A stretch of 5,364 bases of DNA from Anaerolineales bacterium. GTDB taxonomy: Bacteria; Chloroflexota; Anaerolineae; Anaerolineales; Villigracilaceae. Positions 1 to 5,293 of this stretch are shown one piece after another. The stretch covers positions 1 to 5,364 of the forward strand of contig JAOZOM010000128.1 of the NCBI GenBank assembly GCA_029933275.1. Reading direction: 5' to 3'. Both the position numbers and the translations under genes were made by a program. The notes beneath the pieces are model-generated. The model searched no databases and was not told the origin of the DNA. It worked only from the letters and a program-made list of their open reading frames with translations. Every line of letters begins with the position of its first letter. The first letter of the stretch is position 1.

Positions 1-1344
1 CCCCAAAGACTCACAAATTGACTCGCCTGCTTGGACGATGCCCATGATGTCGCGATTTTCGCTGAACATGGCTTTGACTTCTGCCATCACGTCCATCGCT
101 TCGATACAATAATTTTCTTGGGGGCGGCTTAATGCGGCGAGGACAGAGCCGTAGGTATAATAATAAACAACTGTGCTGCCCGAAAGCTCTAGCCCGACTA
201 CGTCGGCGGGGACATCGTTGGGTCCGCATCCGCCGCGCCCATCGCAAGATTCTTCGGCGGTACAGCCGCGAATGGCGCATTTTAGGGCGGGGATTGAGCC
301 TTCGTAGTTGCGTGATTTGAAATAGACAATGCCGAGTTGCCCGTAAATATCGGCGTTGGCTGGATCTATCTCAAGGGCTTTTTGTACATTTCGCGCGGCG
401 ATAAAATACTCCCCTTCTTGGGAGTAGGTTTTCGCTATAGAGAGATAGGGGATGGGGTCTTCGATGCCCAACTGCTCGTTCAGGCGCGCGGCTTTGGCAA
501 AATACTCCAGCGAATGTTCGTAGAGCTGCCTGCGTGTTTCATCGTTTTGACTGCCAAAGGCGAGACGGCGATAGCTTGCTCCCGCGCGCAGATATAAAAA
601 GGTCAGATTGGGGGAAATTTCCAATGCCTTATCGTATTCTTGAATAGCTTGGTTATATTGTCCGAAAGATTCCAGTACATAGGCGTAGACGCGATGCACG
701 TCCATGAGACCATCGTCTATTTCGAGGGCTTCGAGGACGTATTGTTCGGCTTGGTTCCATTTTTGTTCGTCTACCAGAATCTCGGCATAAAAGGCGAGGG
801 CGAGGGCGTTTTTATTATCTAGTTGGAGGGCGCGGACGGCTTCTTGCTCCGCTTCGAGGAGGTAGTCGGCGGCTTGGTCTTCGCCGAAAAGGACGGTGTT
901 CGCGTTCCAATCTAGCACAAAGGCTCGGATGGCGTGTGGCGCACTATCGTCTGGAGCCAGTTCCACAGCTTTATCAGCGGAGGCAAGCCCCTCTTGGAGT
1001 CGGATCCGCTGTTCTTCATCCGTAGTTAAAAGAGCGGAGGAATAGGTTTGAATCCGTGCTAACTTTGCCCAGACTTCCGCATTATTCGGGTCTACGCTGG
1101 ATGCTTCCTCGTATGCGGTGATGGCGGCATCCAGTTTGCCTGCTTCGAATTGGGCATCGCCTTCCATCGCATAGGATTGGGCAACGCGCGTAGGCGTGGG
1201 GGTGGGCGTAAAGGGACGTGCGATATTGCCTTTTTCCACTTGCATCACTAGCCAAATCCCGCCCATAATGAGAATTAGCAAAATGAAAATGCGATAGGGG
1301 TTGGCGGCGGGCTTGCGGAAGAAAATATCGTGTTGGCGTTTCAT
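1..1344 (-). CDS. Membrane-anchored TPR protein, second gene of tandem pair (partial, runs off left edge)
   Basis: The frame is open from an ATG at 1344 down to position 1, giving 448 residues without a stop, so the C-terminus is missing. Seen in order: a short basic N-terminus (KR at 2-3, RK at 10-11); a hydrophobic segment at about 19-34 (IFILLILIMGGIWLVM) that reads as an uncleaved signal anchor; a TPTPTPTR linker at 46-53; then TPR-like helical repeats from about 55, with repeat ends such as VDPNN (84-88), LAPDD (129-133) and EIDPAN (near 329). A stretch at about 356-373 has four cysteines (356, 361, 367, 373), and Cys413 and Cys444 follow. The protein aligns along its length with the upstream neighbour, so the two are paralogues. 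The start overlaps the neighbour's stop in ATGA, indicating translational coupling. TPR domains are protein-binding scaffolds. From the charge pattern I infer that the repeats lie outside the cytoplasmic membrane. Partner and function are unknown. Confidence 0.9.
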   Translation of the reverse strand, partial: MKRQHDIFFRKPAANPYRIFILLILIMGGIWLVMQVEKGNIARPFTPTPTPTRVAQSYAMEGDAQFEAGKLDAAITAYEEASSVDPNNAEVWAKLARIQTYSSALLTTDEEQRIRLQEGLASADKAVELAPDDSAPHAIRAFVLDWNANTVLFGEDQAADYLLEAEQEAVRALQLDNKNALALAFYAEILVDEQKWNQAEQYVLEALEIDDGLMDVHRVYAYVLESFGQYNQAIQEYDKALEISPNLTFLYLRAGASYRRLAFGSQNDETRRQLYEHSLEYFAKAARLNEQLGIEDPIPYLSIAKTYSQEGEYFIAARNVQKALEIDPANADIYGQLGIVYFKSRNYEGSIPALKCAIRGCTAEESCDGRGGCGPNDVPADVVGLELSGSTVVYYYTYGSVLAALSRPQENYCIEAMDVMAEVKAMFSENRDIMGIVQAGESICESLG

Positions 1345-2624
1345 GCTTCGGGGGTGGGAGTCTCTTCTTCTGCCTGTGGGCTAACTTCTTCGGTGGGCGT
1401 GGGCGGTGAATCGAGATTTTCTTGGCAGAGATTTATCGCTTCGTTGGCATTATAGAGGGCTAACTCATTGCTGGGAATCGTGCCGATAATCTGCTGGGCA
1501 ATTTGGAGCGATTCACCACAGCGATTGAGACGGGAGAGAACCAGCGCATAAGTAAAATAATATTCGGCGATGCGTGTATTATTAGAAAGGGGGAGCGGCT
1601 CTATGCTGACATCTTCACCTAAAGAGCCGCCGTAAACTGCCAGCGATAATTCTTGAGCGGCTTCTACCCATTGATAATTATGATAGTACATCACGCCCAA
1701 ATTCCCGTGTGCGTTTGCTCGAGTAGGGTCATCTCTAACTGCTTGTTCGCCATATTGCACGGCTTTGGCGTATTCCCCAATGGTGGAATAAGTACGCGAG
1801 ATAAAAAGATCGGGCAAAGGGTCGGCGGGATTAAGAGCATTGGCGCGCGTAAACTCTTCTACGGCTTTATCGTAAACGCCCAGTGCACGATAGTTTCGCC
1901 CGAGGGAGAGATGCAAATCAGGGATATTCTTATTGATATTAATCGCCGCTTCATATTCTCGAATGGCTTCTTCATAATTGCCAGTAATCTCCAGCACATA
2001 CGCACGGGCACGGTGTGATTCCATCGTGTTTGGGGCGAGACTGAGAGCCACGCGCGTTTCTTCGACCGCAAGCTCAATCGCATCGAGGGGACCTGTGCCA
2101 GCTAAAAATGAATCAGCGAGAATTTCGGCGTAATAAGCATGAGCGAGTGCGTTATTTGGGTCAAGCTCGAGGGCGCGTTTAATCGCGGCTTCGGCAGCGA
2201 GATAATCTTCCTGAAAATCAAGTGACCAGGCAAGAACCGCGTGTGCGGTCGAATTATTTGGGTTGAGCAATAACGCTTTTTCTGCACTCGCTTGTGCCTC
2301 CTCATATTGCCCGATAAAAACTTGAGCACGCGCCATCGCAATATATGCCGAAGCATCGTCTGGATTAGAGCGGATTGCTTCTTTATAAGCATCAATAGAT
2401 TTAACCAACTTTCCCTGATTAAAGTAATCCTCCGCTTCCGCAATCAGCGATTCGGGCGCGCGGGTAGGAGTTGGGGTATCAATCCAGGGGGTTTGAATAT
2501 CGGGCGCAACATAGCGATTAAAATAAGTAACGGCAAAAATTGCCATCACTAAAACGAGCACCCAAAACCAATTAATCCGCTTGCGGCGGCGGCGCATAGA
2601 CCATTTATTTTTGCGTAAATACAT
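1341..2624 (-). CDS. Membrane-anchored TPR protein, first gene of tandem pair
   Basis: This is a complete protein of 427 residues. The N-terminus is strongly basic (RRRRKR at 11-16), followed by a hydrophobic segment at about 19-35, consistent with a signal anchor in the N-in orientation. A TPTPTR linker (50-55) leads into about eight TPR-like repeats from 59 to about 330, with typical junctions SNPDD (87-90), LNPNN (120-124), LDPNN (154-158) and LNPAD. The last segment (353-400) holds the only two cysteines, Cys369 and Cys400. The C-terminus is a low-complexity Pro/Thr/Glu tail (about 406-427). The chosen start is the first ATG after a plausible promoter. There is no Shine-Dalgarno, and the start sits 6 bp after the -10 box, so a leaderless mRNA is likely. 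Met10 is an alternative start, also without a ribosome-binding site. It is the first gene of an operon with the paralogue that follows it. TPR scaffolds mediate protein contacts; no specific role can be assigned. Confidence 0.93.
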   Translation of the reverse strand: MYLRKNKWSMRRRRKRINWFWVLVLVMAIFAVTYFNRYVAPDIQTPWIDTPTPTRAPESLIAEAEDYFNQGKLVKSIDAYKEAIRSNPDDASAYIAMARAQVFIGQYEEAQASAEKALLLNPNNSTAHAVLAWSLDFQEDYLAAEAAIKRALELDPNNALAHAYYAEILADSFLAGTGPLDAIELAVEETRVALSLAPNTMESHRARAYVLEITGNYEEAIREYEAAININKNIPDLHLSLGRNYRALGVYDKAVEEFTRANALNPADPLPDLFISRTYSTIGEYAKAVQYGEQAVRDDPTRANAHGNLGVMYYHNYQWVEAAQELSLAVYGGSLGEDVSIEPLPLSNNTRIAEYYFTYALVLSRLNRCGESLQIAQQIIGTIPSNELALYNANEAINLCQENLDSPPTPTEEVSPQAEEETPTPEA

Positions 2625-2630
2625 GCGGGC

Positions 2631-2659
2631 ATCTTACCATCGGGAGAGAAAGGATGCAA
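2631..2659 (-). promoter_or_regulatory. Promoter of the TPR operon (leaderless start predicted)
   Basis: On the minus strand, TTGCAT (2659 to 2654) is followed after exactly 17 bp by TAAGAT (2636 to 2631). Only six bases separate this -10 box from the ATG at 2624, so the usual initiation distance places the transcript start at or within a base or two of the start codon. No Shine-Dalgarno lies near the ATG, which fits a leaderless message. Each box matches the sigma-70-type consensus at four of six positions, so the call rests on the spacing and on the matching geometry of the opposite promoter. Confidence 0.6.
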
Positions 2660-2670
2660 GAACCCTTGCA
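2655..2670. repeat. Inverted repeat joining the two divergent -35 boxes
   Basis: TGCAAG (2655-2660) and CTTGCA (2665-2670) form a perfect 6-bp inverted repeat around the spacer AACC. Each arm carries five of the six bases of one -35 element (TTGCAT on minus, TTGCAC on plus). The symmetry may only reflect two similar -35 boxes facing away from each other. It could also be a dimeric repressor's operator covering both promoters at once. The sequence alone does not decide between these. Confidence 0.6.
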
Positions 2671-2694
2671 CCGCGTCCCACAAAAGGCTAAAAT
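2666..2694 (+). promoter_or_regulatory. Promoter of trmD (leaderless start predicted)
   Basis: TTGCAC (2666-2671) is followed after 17 bp by TAAAAT (2689-2694), a five-of-six match to TATAAT. The trmD ATG begins at 2701, six bases after the -10 box, so transcription should start at or next to the A of the start codon. The only purine-rich stretch upstream, AAAAGG at 2682-2687, overlaps the promoter spacer and would not be in the mRNA. This predicts a leaderless transcript. Confidence 0.65.
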
Positions 2695-2700
2695 GAAGCC

Positions 2701-3453
2701 ATGCAATTTGATGTTTTCACCCTCCTCCCCGAAGTTTTCCCTCCTTATCTTAATAGCAGCATTCTAAAGCGTGCTCAACAGAATGGGCTTCTTCATGTCA
2801 ATATCCACAATATCCGCGATTGGACACACGACAAACACCACGTCACAGACGATAGCCCCTATGGCGGCGGTGGCGGAATGATTATGAAGCCTGAACCCGT
2901 TTTTGAAGCCATAGAAGAGGTGATTGGGCTTCCGCCGACTCGTCGAATCATCCTCCTCACGCCACAAGGTCGACTTTTCACACAGGACGTGGCGGATGAA
3001 CTCGCCCGCGACGCGCGTGACCCCGGGCTTGCTCTCCTTTGTGGACGCTACGAGGGTCTCGACGAGCGGATTCGTACTCACCTTGTCACAGACGAAATCT
3101 CCATCGGAGACTATGTTCTCACCGGTGGCGAACTCCCTGCTCTGATTCTGATAGACGCACTAGCGCGTTTAATCCCCGGTGTACTTGGCGATGAAAATGG
3201 TGCGGCAAACGATTCTCATGCTTCCGGTTTGCTCGAAGGACCCCACTATACCCGTCCCGCCGAATTTCGCGGCTGGGAAGTCCCCGCCGTTTTGCGCTCC
3301 GGCAATCACGCCAAAGTAGACCAATGGCGGCGCGAAGAAGCCCTCCTTCGCACTCTTGAGCGCAGACCGGAAATGCTAGAAAAAACCGAACTCACAGAAA
3401 AAGATTATAAGTTTCTGAGAAAAATTGAAACAGAGAAAAGCAAGACCAAATAG
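2701..3453 (+). CDS. trmD: tRNA (guanine-37-N1)-methyltransferase TrmD
   Basis: TrmD transfers a methyl group from S-adenosylmethionine to N1 of G37, next to the anticodon, in tRNAs that carry G36-G37, which prevents +1 frameshifting. The 250 residues match the usual family length and the conserved motifs are present: FDVFTLLPEVF (3-13), SPYGGGGGM (52-60), TPQG (87-90), CGRYEGLDERI (114-124), EISIGDYVLTGGELP (132-146), RLIPGVLG (156-163), DSHASGLLEGPHYTRP (171-186) and GNHAKVDQWR (201-210). The GGRYEG-like and SIGDYVLTGGE segments build the SPOUT trefoil knot. Arg156 and Asp171 line up with the catalytic Arg154 and Asp169 of the E. coli enzyme. The start is secure because family members begin at this point, with a beta strand right after Met. 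It is divergent from the TPR operon and has neither rimM upstream nor rplS downstream, unlike the common rpsP-rimM-trmD-rplS order. No clear terminator follows. Confidence 0.98.
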   Translation: MQFDVFTLLPEVFPPYLNSSILKRAQQNGLLHVNIHNIRDWTHDKHHVTDDSPYGGGGGMIMKPEPVFEAIEEVIGLPPTRRIILLTPQGRLFTQDVADELARDARDPGLALLCGRYEGLDERIRTHLVTDEISIGDYVLTGGELPALILIDALARLIPGVLGDENGAANDSHASGLLEGPHYTRPAEFRGWEVPAVLRSGNHAKVDQWRREEALLRTLERRPEMLEKTELTEKDYKFLRKIETEKSKTK

Positions 3454-3496
3454 AGTAAATATCATAAGGTTTTTCTGATAAGCCAAACTCATCGTC

Positions 3497-3525
3497 TTGC
3501 CGAATATTTCAATCGCCTGTATACT
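3497..3525 (+). promoter_or_regulatory. Promoter of the BMP-family lipoprotein gene
   Basis: TTGCCG (3497-3502), a 17-bp spacer and TATACT (3520-3525, five of six against TATAAT) form a good vegetative promoter in the 143-bp gap after trmD. Transcription would begin near 3532, leaving a 5' UTR of about 65 nt that contains a Shine-Dalgarno. The stretch between the trmD stop (3453) and this promoter holds only a weak 5-bp inverted repeat (TATCA/TGATA), so some read-through from trmD is possible. Confidence 0.65.
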
Positions 3526-3581
3526 AGGGAGCGGCGTGAGCGACTGTAGACTTGCGCCATACTCTTACCAATCTTTTAGAA

Positions 3582-3588
3582 AGAGGAG
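3582..3588 (+). promoter_or_regulatory. Shine-Dalgarno fixing the lipoprotein start at 3597
   Basis: AGAGGAG lies eight bases before the ATG at 3597. A longer in-frame reading from a TTG at 3552 would add 15 residues (MRHTLTNLLERGERK), with no ribosome-binding site of its own and a poor fit to a signal peptide. This site, together with the canonical lipoprotein signal that starts at 3597, decides the start. Confidence 0.9.
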
Positions 3589-3596
3589 AAAGAAAA

Positions 3597-4625
3597 ATGA
3601 AAAAGTTTTACGTACTATTTGCGGTACTCGCAATTGCCGCACTCGCGCTCTCCGCTTGCGGTGGTGCGCCTACAGCCAGTGAAGATAACTGTGCTGATGA
3701 AGCCGTTCTCTGCGTAGGTCTCGTGACAGACGTTGGCGAAATTGACGACAAATCCTTCAACCAATCTGCTTGGGAAGGCGTTCAACAAGCTGCCGATGAA
3801 CTCGGTGCCTTCGTAAAATACGTTGAAACCAAAGATGCAAAAGACTATGCTTCTAACATCGCTCTCTTCGCAGACAAAGACTACGATATCATCGTTACCG
3901 TTGGTTTTGCAATGGGAGACGCAACCTTAGCTGCTGCTGCTGAATACCCAGAAATTGACTTCATTGGTGTTGACCAAGGTCAATGGGGCGGCGAAGTTGC
4001 CAATGTCGCAGGCTTAATCTTCCCCGAAGACAAAGCGGGTTTCTTGGCAGGCGCATTAGCTGCTCAATTGAGCGAAACTGGTACCATCGCTGCTGTTCTT
4101 GGCACCGATCTGGTTCCCCCTGTTGTTGCTTTCAAAGAAGGTTATGAAGCAGGCGCACGTTATATCAACCCCGACATCACCATCATCTCCACTTATCACC
4201 CCGGCGGCATGGATGTTGCTTTTGTTGATCCCGAATGGGGCGCAACCACTGCCAAACAAGCTCTCGACCAAGGCGCAGACGTAGTATTCGGTGCTGGCGG
4301 CAAAACCGGCAACGGCGCACTAATCGAAGTTGCTTCCCACGAAGGTGTTTTCTGCATCGGTGTTGATAGCGACCAATGGGGAACCGTCCCCGAAGCGCAC
4401 CCCTGCTTGGTTACAAGCGCAATGAAACTCATCACCCCCGGCGTTTTTGACCTAATTCAAAATTCCGTTGATGGTGCTTTCCCCGCTGGTAATTTCTTTG
4501 GTGCCACAGGCTTGGCTCCTTTCCATGATTTTGATGCCTCTGTTCCTCAGGCTGTCAAAGACAAATTAGCTGAAATTGACGCTGGTTTGCAAGATGGCTC
4601 TATCACCACCGGCTACGGTCAGTAA
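3597..4625 (+). CDS. BMP/PnrA-family ABC transporter substrate-binding lipoprotein
   Basis: The product is 342 residues. A type II signal peptide (MKK, hydrophobic core 4-18) ends in the lipobox LSAC, with the lipidated Cys at 21 followed by GG. The rest is the BMP (basic membrane protein/PnrA/TmpC) periplasmic-binding fold: VGLVTDVGEIDDKSFNQSAWEG (40-61, the family hallmark, with Asp51 and Asn55 in the ligand-loop region), TVGFAMGD (101-108), IGVDQGQW (123-130), FPEDKAGFLAGALAA (142-156), AFKEGYEAGARYINP (178-192), FGAGGKTGNGALIE (231-244) and GVDSDQWG (255-262). Characterised family members bind purine nucleosides for an ABC importer, so a nucleoside or similar ligand is likely here; this is inferred from the family. 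Cys32/Cys39 and Cys253/Cys270 could form disulfides outside the cell. The gene has its own promoter and a terminator 14 bp after the stop. No transporter ATPase or permease gene adjoins it, so the transporter must be encoded elsewhere. Confidence 0.95.
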   Translation: MKKFYVLFAVLAIAALALSACGGAPTASEDNCADEAVLCVGLVTDVGEIDDKSFNQSAWEGVQQAADELGAFVKYVETKDAKDYASNIALFADKDYDIIVTVGFAMGDATLAAAAEYPEIDFIGVDQGQWGGEVANVAGLIFPEDKAGFLAGALAAQLSETGTIAAVLGTDLVPPVVAFKEGYEAGARYINPDITIISTYHPGGMDVAFVDPEWGATTAKQALDQGADVVFGAGGKTGNGALIEVASHEGVFCIGVDSDQWGTVPEAHPCLVTSAMKLITPGVFDLIQNSVDGAFPAGNFFGATGLAPFHDFDASVPQAVKDKLAEIDAGLQDGSITTGYGQ

Positions 4626-4639
4626 AAAAATAGCCCAAT

Positions 4640-4677
4640 AAAAAAAGAGTGTAGCATTTACGCTACACTCTTTTTTT
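4640..4677 (+). terminator. Rho-independent terminator after the BMP lipoprotein gene
   Basis: A perfect 9-bp stem GAGTGTAGC (4647-4655)/GCTACACTC (4662-4670) with a 6-nt loop is followed by seven T (4671-4677). The seven A at 4640-4646 extend the pairing to 16 bp. It begins 14 bp after the stop codon. The A tract means the hairpin could also work on the minus strand, where it would catch read-through from the gene at 4871-5212. Confidence 0.95.
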
Positions 4678-4701
4678 ATCCCAAGGTTTCTAAAAAATTC
4701 C

Positions 4702-4730
4702 TTGACACAAACCTACCTTAACTATATAAT
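4702..4730 (+). promoter_or_regulatory. Perfect-consensus promoter of tRNA-Asn
   Basis: TTGACA (4702-4707), a 17-bp spacer and TATAAT (4725-4730) match the sigma-70-type consensus at all 12 positions. An A/T-rich block just upstream (about 4688-4700, with a run of six A) resembles an UP element. Transcription should start near 4737, about five bases before the mature tRNA. Stable RNA genes often carry promoters of this strength. Confidence 0.92.
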
Positions 4731-4741
4731 CTCGGTCGCCT

Positions 4742-4817
4742 TCCTCATTAGCTCAATTGGCAGAGCGAGCGGCTGTTAACCGCTAGGTTCTTGGTTCGAG
4801 TCCAAGATGAGGAGCCA
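4742..4817 (+). tRNA. tRNA-Asn (anticodon GUU), CCA encoded
   Basis: The full cloverleaf can be drawn. The acceptor stem TCCTCAT/ATGAGGA has 7 pairs with no mismatch. T8 and A9 precede the D stem GCTC/GAGC with loop AATTGGCA. The anticodon stem AGCGG/CCGCT encloses loop CTGTTAA, where GTT reads Asn codons AAC and AAU. The variable loop is AGGTT, and the T stem CTTGG/CCAAG has loop TTCGAGT. The discriminator is G (4814), followed by encoded CCA (4815-4817). G34 is the usual site of queuosine and A37 of t6A in this tRNA. Because position 37 is A, it is not a substrate of the TrmD encoded nearby. It is a single-gene unit with its own promoter and terminator. Confidence 0.98.
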
Positions 4818-4819
4818 AT

Positions 4820-4856
4820 AAAAAATGCGCCTGATTTCAGGCGCATTTTTCTTTTT
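4820..4856. terminator. Bidirectional terminator between tRNA-Asn and the convergent zinc-ribbon gene
   Basis: The GC-rich stem TGCGCCTG (4826-4833)/CAGGCGCA (4838-4845) with loop ATTT is flanked by six A on the left (4820-4825) and T5-C-T5 on the right (4846-4856). On the plus strand it ends the tRNA transcript three bases after the CCA. On the minus strand the A tract becomes a T run, and the hairpin lies about 20 bp after the stop of the gene at 4871-5212, so it can serve both units. Confidence 0.93.
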
Positions 4857-4870
4857 CGACTAGTATAAAA

Positions 4871-5212
4871 CTAAGATTTTTTCTTCTCCTTAGCCTCGTC
4901 CTTTTTATTGGACTTGGATTCCGTTTCGCTCTTGTCCTGAGGCTTGCTATCCGTTTTATCGGCTTTTTTCTCGTCTTTTGATTTTTTCGCGTTCCCATCC
5001 TCTTCATGGTTACGAGGCTTTTGCCCAGAGGGAGAACGATTATCGGTAGCGTAAAATCCAGACCCTTTAAACACAATCCCCACCGGACGATAAACGCGAT
5101 GAAGAGCCTCCTCGTCACATTCGGGGCAAAGGGTCATGGTTGGGTCGTTATAACCCTGTTTTTGATCAAATTGAATGCCGCAATTTTCGCAGCGGTAAGT
5201 ATAGACAGGCAT
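4871..5212 (-). CDS. FmdB-family zinc-ribbon regulatory-type protein with charged C-terminal tail
   Basis: The product is 113 residues. The N-terminal half is a textbook FmdB-type zinc ribbon (the 'putative regulatory protein, FmdB family' Pfam/TIGRFAM group): MPVYTYRCENCG start, CxxC at 8-11, CPEC at 29-32 and the motif VFKGSGFYATDNR at 47-59. The four cysteines should bind one zinc ion. The tail (about 60-113) is almost entirely Lys, Glu, Asp, Ser, Asn and Gln and is probably disordered. The start at 5212 is supported by GAAGGA (5226 to 5221) with an 8-base spacer and by the conserved MPxYxYxC beginning. The family is named from a gene linked to formamidase/amidase regulation in Methylophilus, but the function of most members is unknown, so a regulatory role is only nominal here. 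It is a single gene with its own promoter and shares a bidirectional terminator with tRNA-Asn. Confidence 0.93.
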   Translation of the reverse strand: MPVYTYRCENCGIQFDQKQGYNDPTMTLCPECDEEALHRVYRPVGIVFKGSGFYATDNRSPSGQKPRNHEEDGNAKKSKDEKKADKTDSKPQDKSETESKSNKKDEAKEKKKS

Positions 5213-5220
5213 AGCTAATT

Positions 5221-5226
5221 TCCTTC
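5221..5226 (-). promoter_or_regulatory. Shine-Dalgarno of the FmdB-family gene
   Basis: On the minus strand GAAGGA lies eight bases before the ATG at 5212. It supports that start. With the predicted transcript start near 5242 it falls inside a 5' UTR of about 30 nt. Confidence 0.85.
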
Positions 5227-5248
5227 AATAGTCTCAATTGCGGAGCGA

Positions 5249-5277
5249 ATTATAGCGCGCATAGGTAGAGGTGACAA
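5249..5277 (-). promoter_or_regulatory. Promoter of the FmdB-family gene
   Basis: On the minus strand TTGTCA (5277 to 5272, five of six) is followed after 17 bp by a perfect TATAAT (5254 to 5249). Transcription should start near 5242. The -35 region abuts the upstream part of the divergent plus-strand promoter, so the two may compete for RNA polymerase. Confidence 0.85.
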
Positions 5278-5293
5278 GACTTTAAGCGGTGCA

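Noticed and set aside
11..280. Arg-rich open frame of 89 codons on the minus strand near the left edge.
   Set aside because: It overlaps the second TPR gene in another frame; its Arg/His-rich composition is a frame artefact.
1653..2018. Open frame of 121 codons on the plus strand inside the first TPR gene.
   Set aside because: It is antisense to a well-supported TPR protein, has no promoter or Shine-Dalgarno and gives an unstructured composition.
1..2624. Repeated coding pattern across the TPR genes as a DNA repeat array.
   Set aside because: The repetition is at the protein level (34-residue TPR motifs) with diverged DNA; it is not a tandem DNA repeat or CRISPR array.
3391..3420. Hairpin CTCA-C-AGAAA ... 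TTTCTGAG near the end of trmD, possibly a terminator.
   Set aside because: It lies inside the coding region, has a bulge and a long A/T loop, and is not followed by a T run.
3460..3480. Inverted repeat TATCA/TGATA after the trmD stop, possibly a terminator.
   Set aside because: The stem is only 5 bp and A/T-rich, and the T run is in the loop rather than after the stem.
3532..3596. Possible riboswitch or Shine-Dalgarno-hiding structure in the lipoprotein 5' UTR (CTCTT at 3562-3566 can pair with AAGAG at 3581-3585; GGCG/CGCC also present; GAGCG repeated twice nine bases apart).
   Set aside because: The pairings are 4-5 bp, the UTR is only about 65 nt, and no known purine or other riboswitch core is visible.
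3552..3596. Longer N-terminus for the BMP lipoprotein starting at TTG 3552.
   Set aside because: It would put 15 extra residues before a canonical MKK lipoprotein signal and has no Shine-Dalgarno; AGAGGAG is correctly placed for 3597.
2701..4817. Functional link between trmD and the nearby tRNA gene.
   Set aside because: The tRNA is Asn(GUU) with A37, whereas TrmD methylates G37 of tRNAs with G36-G37; the proximity is coincidental.
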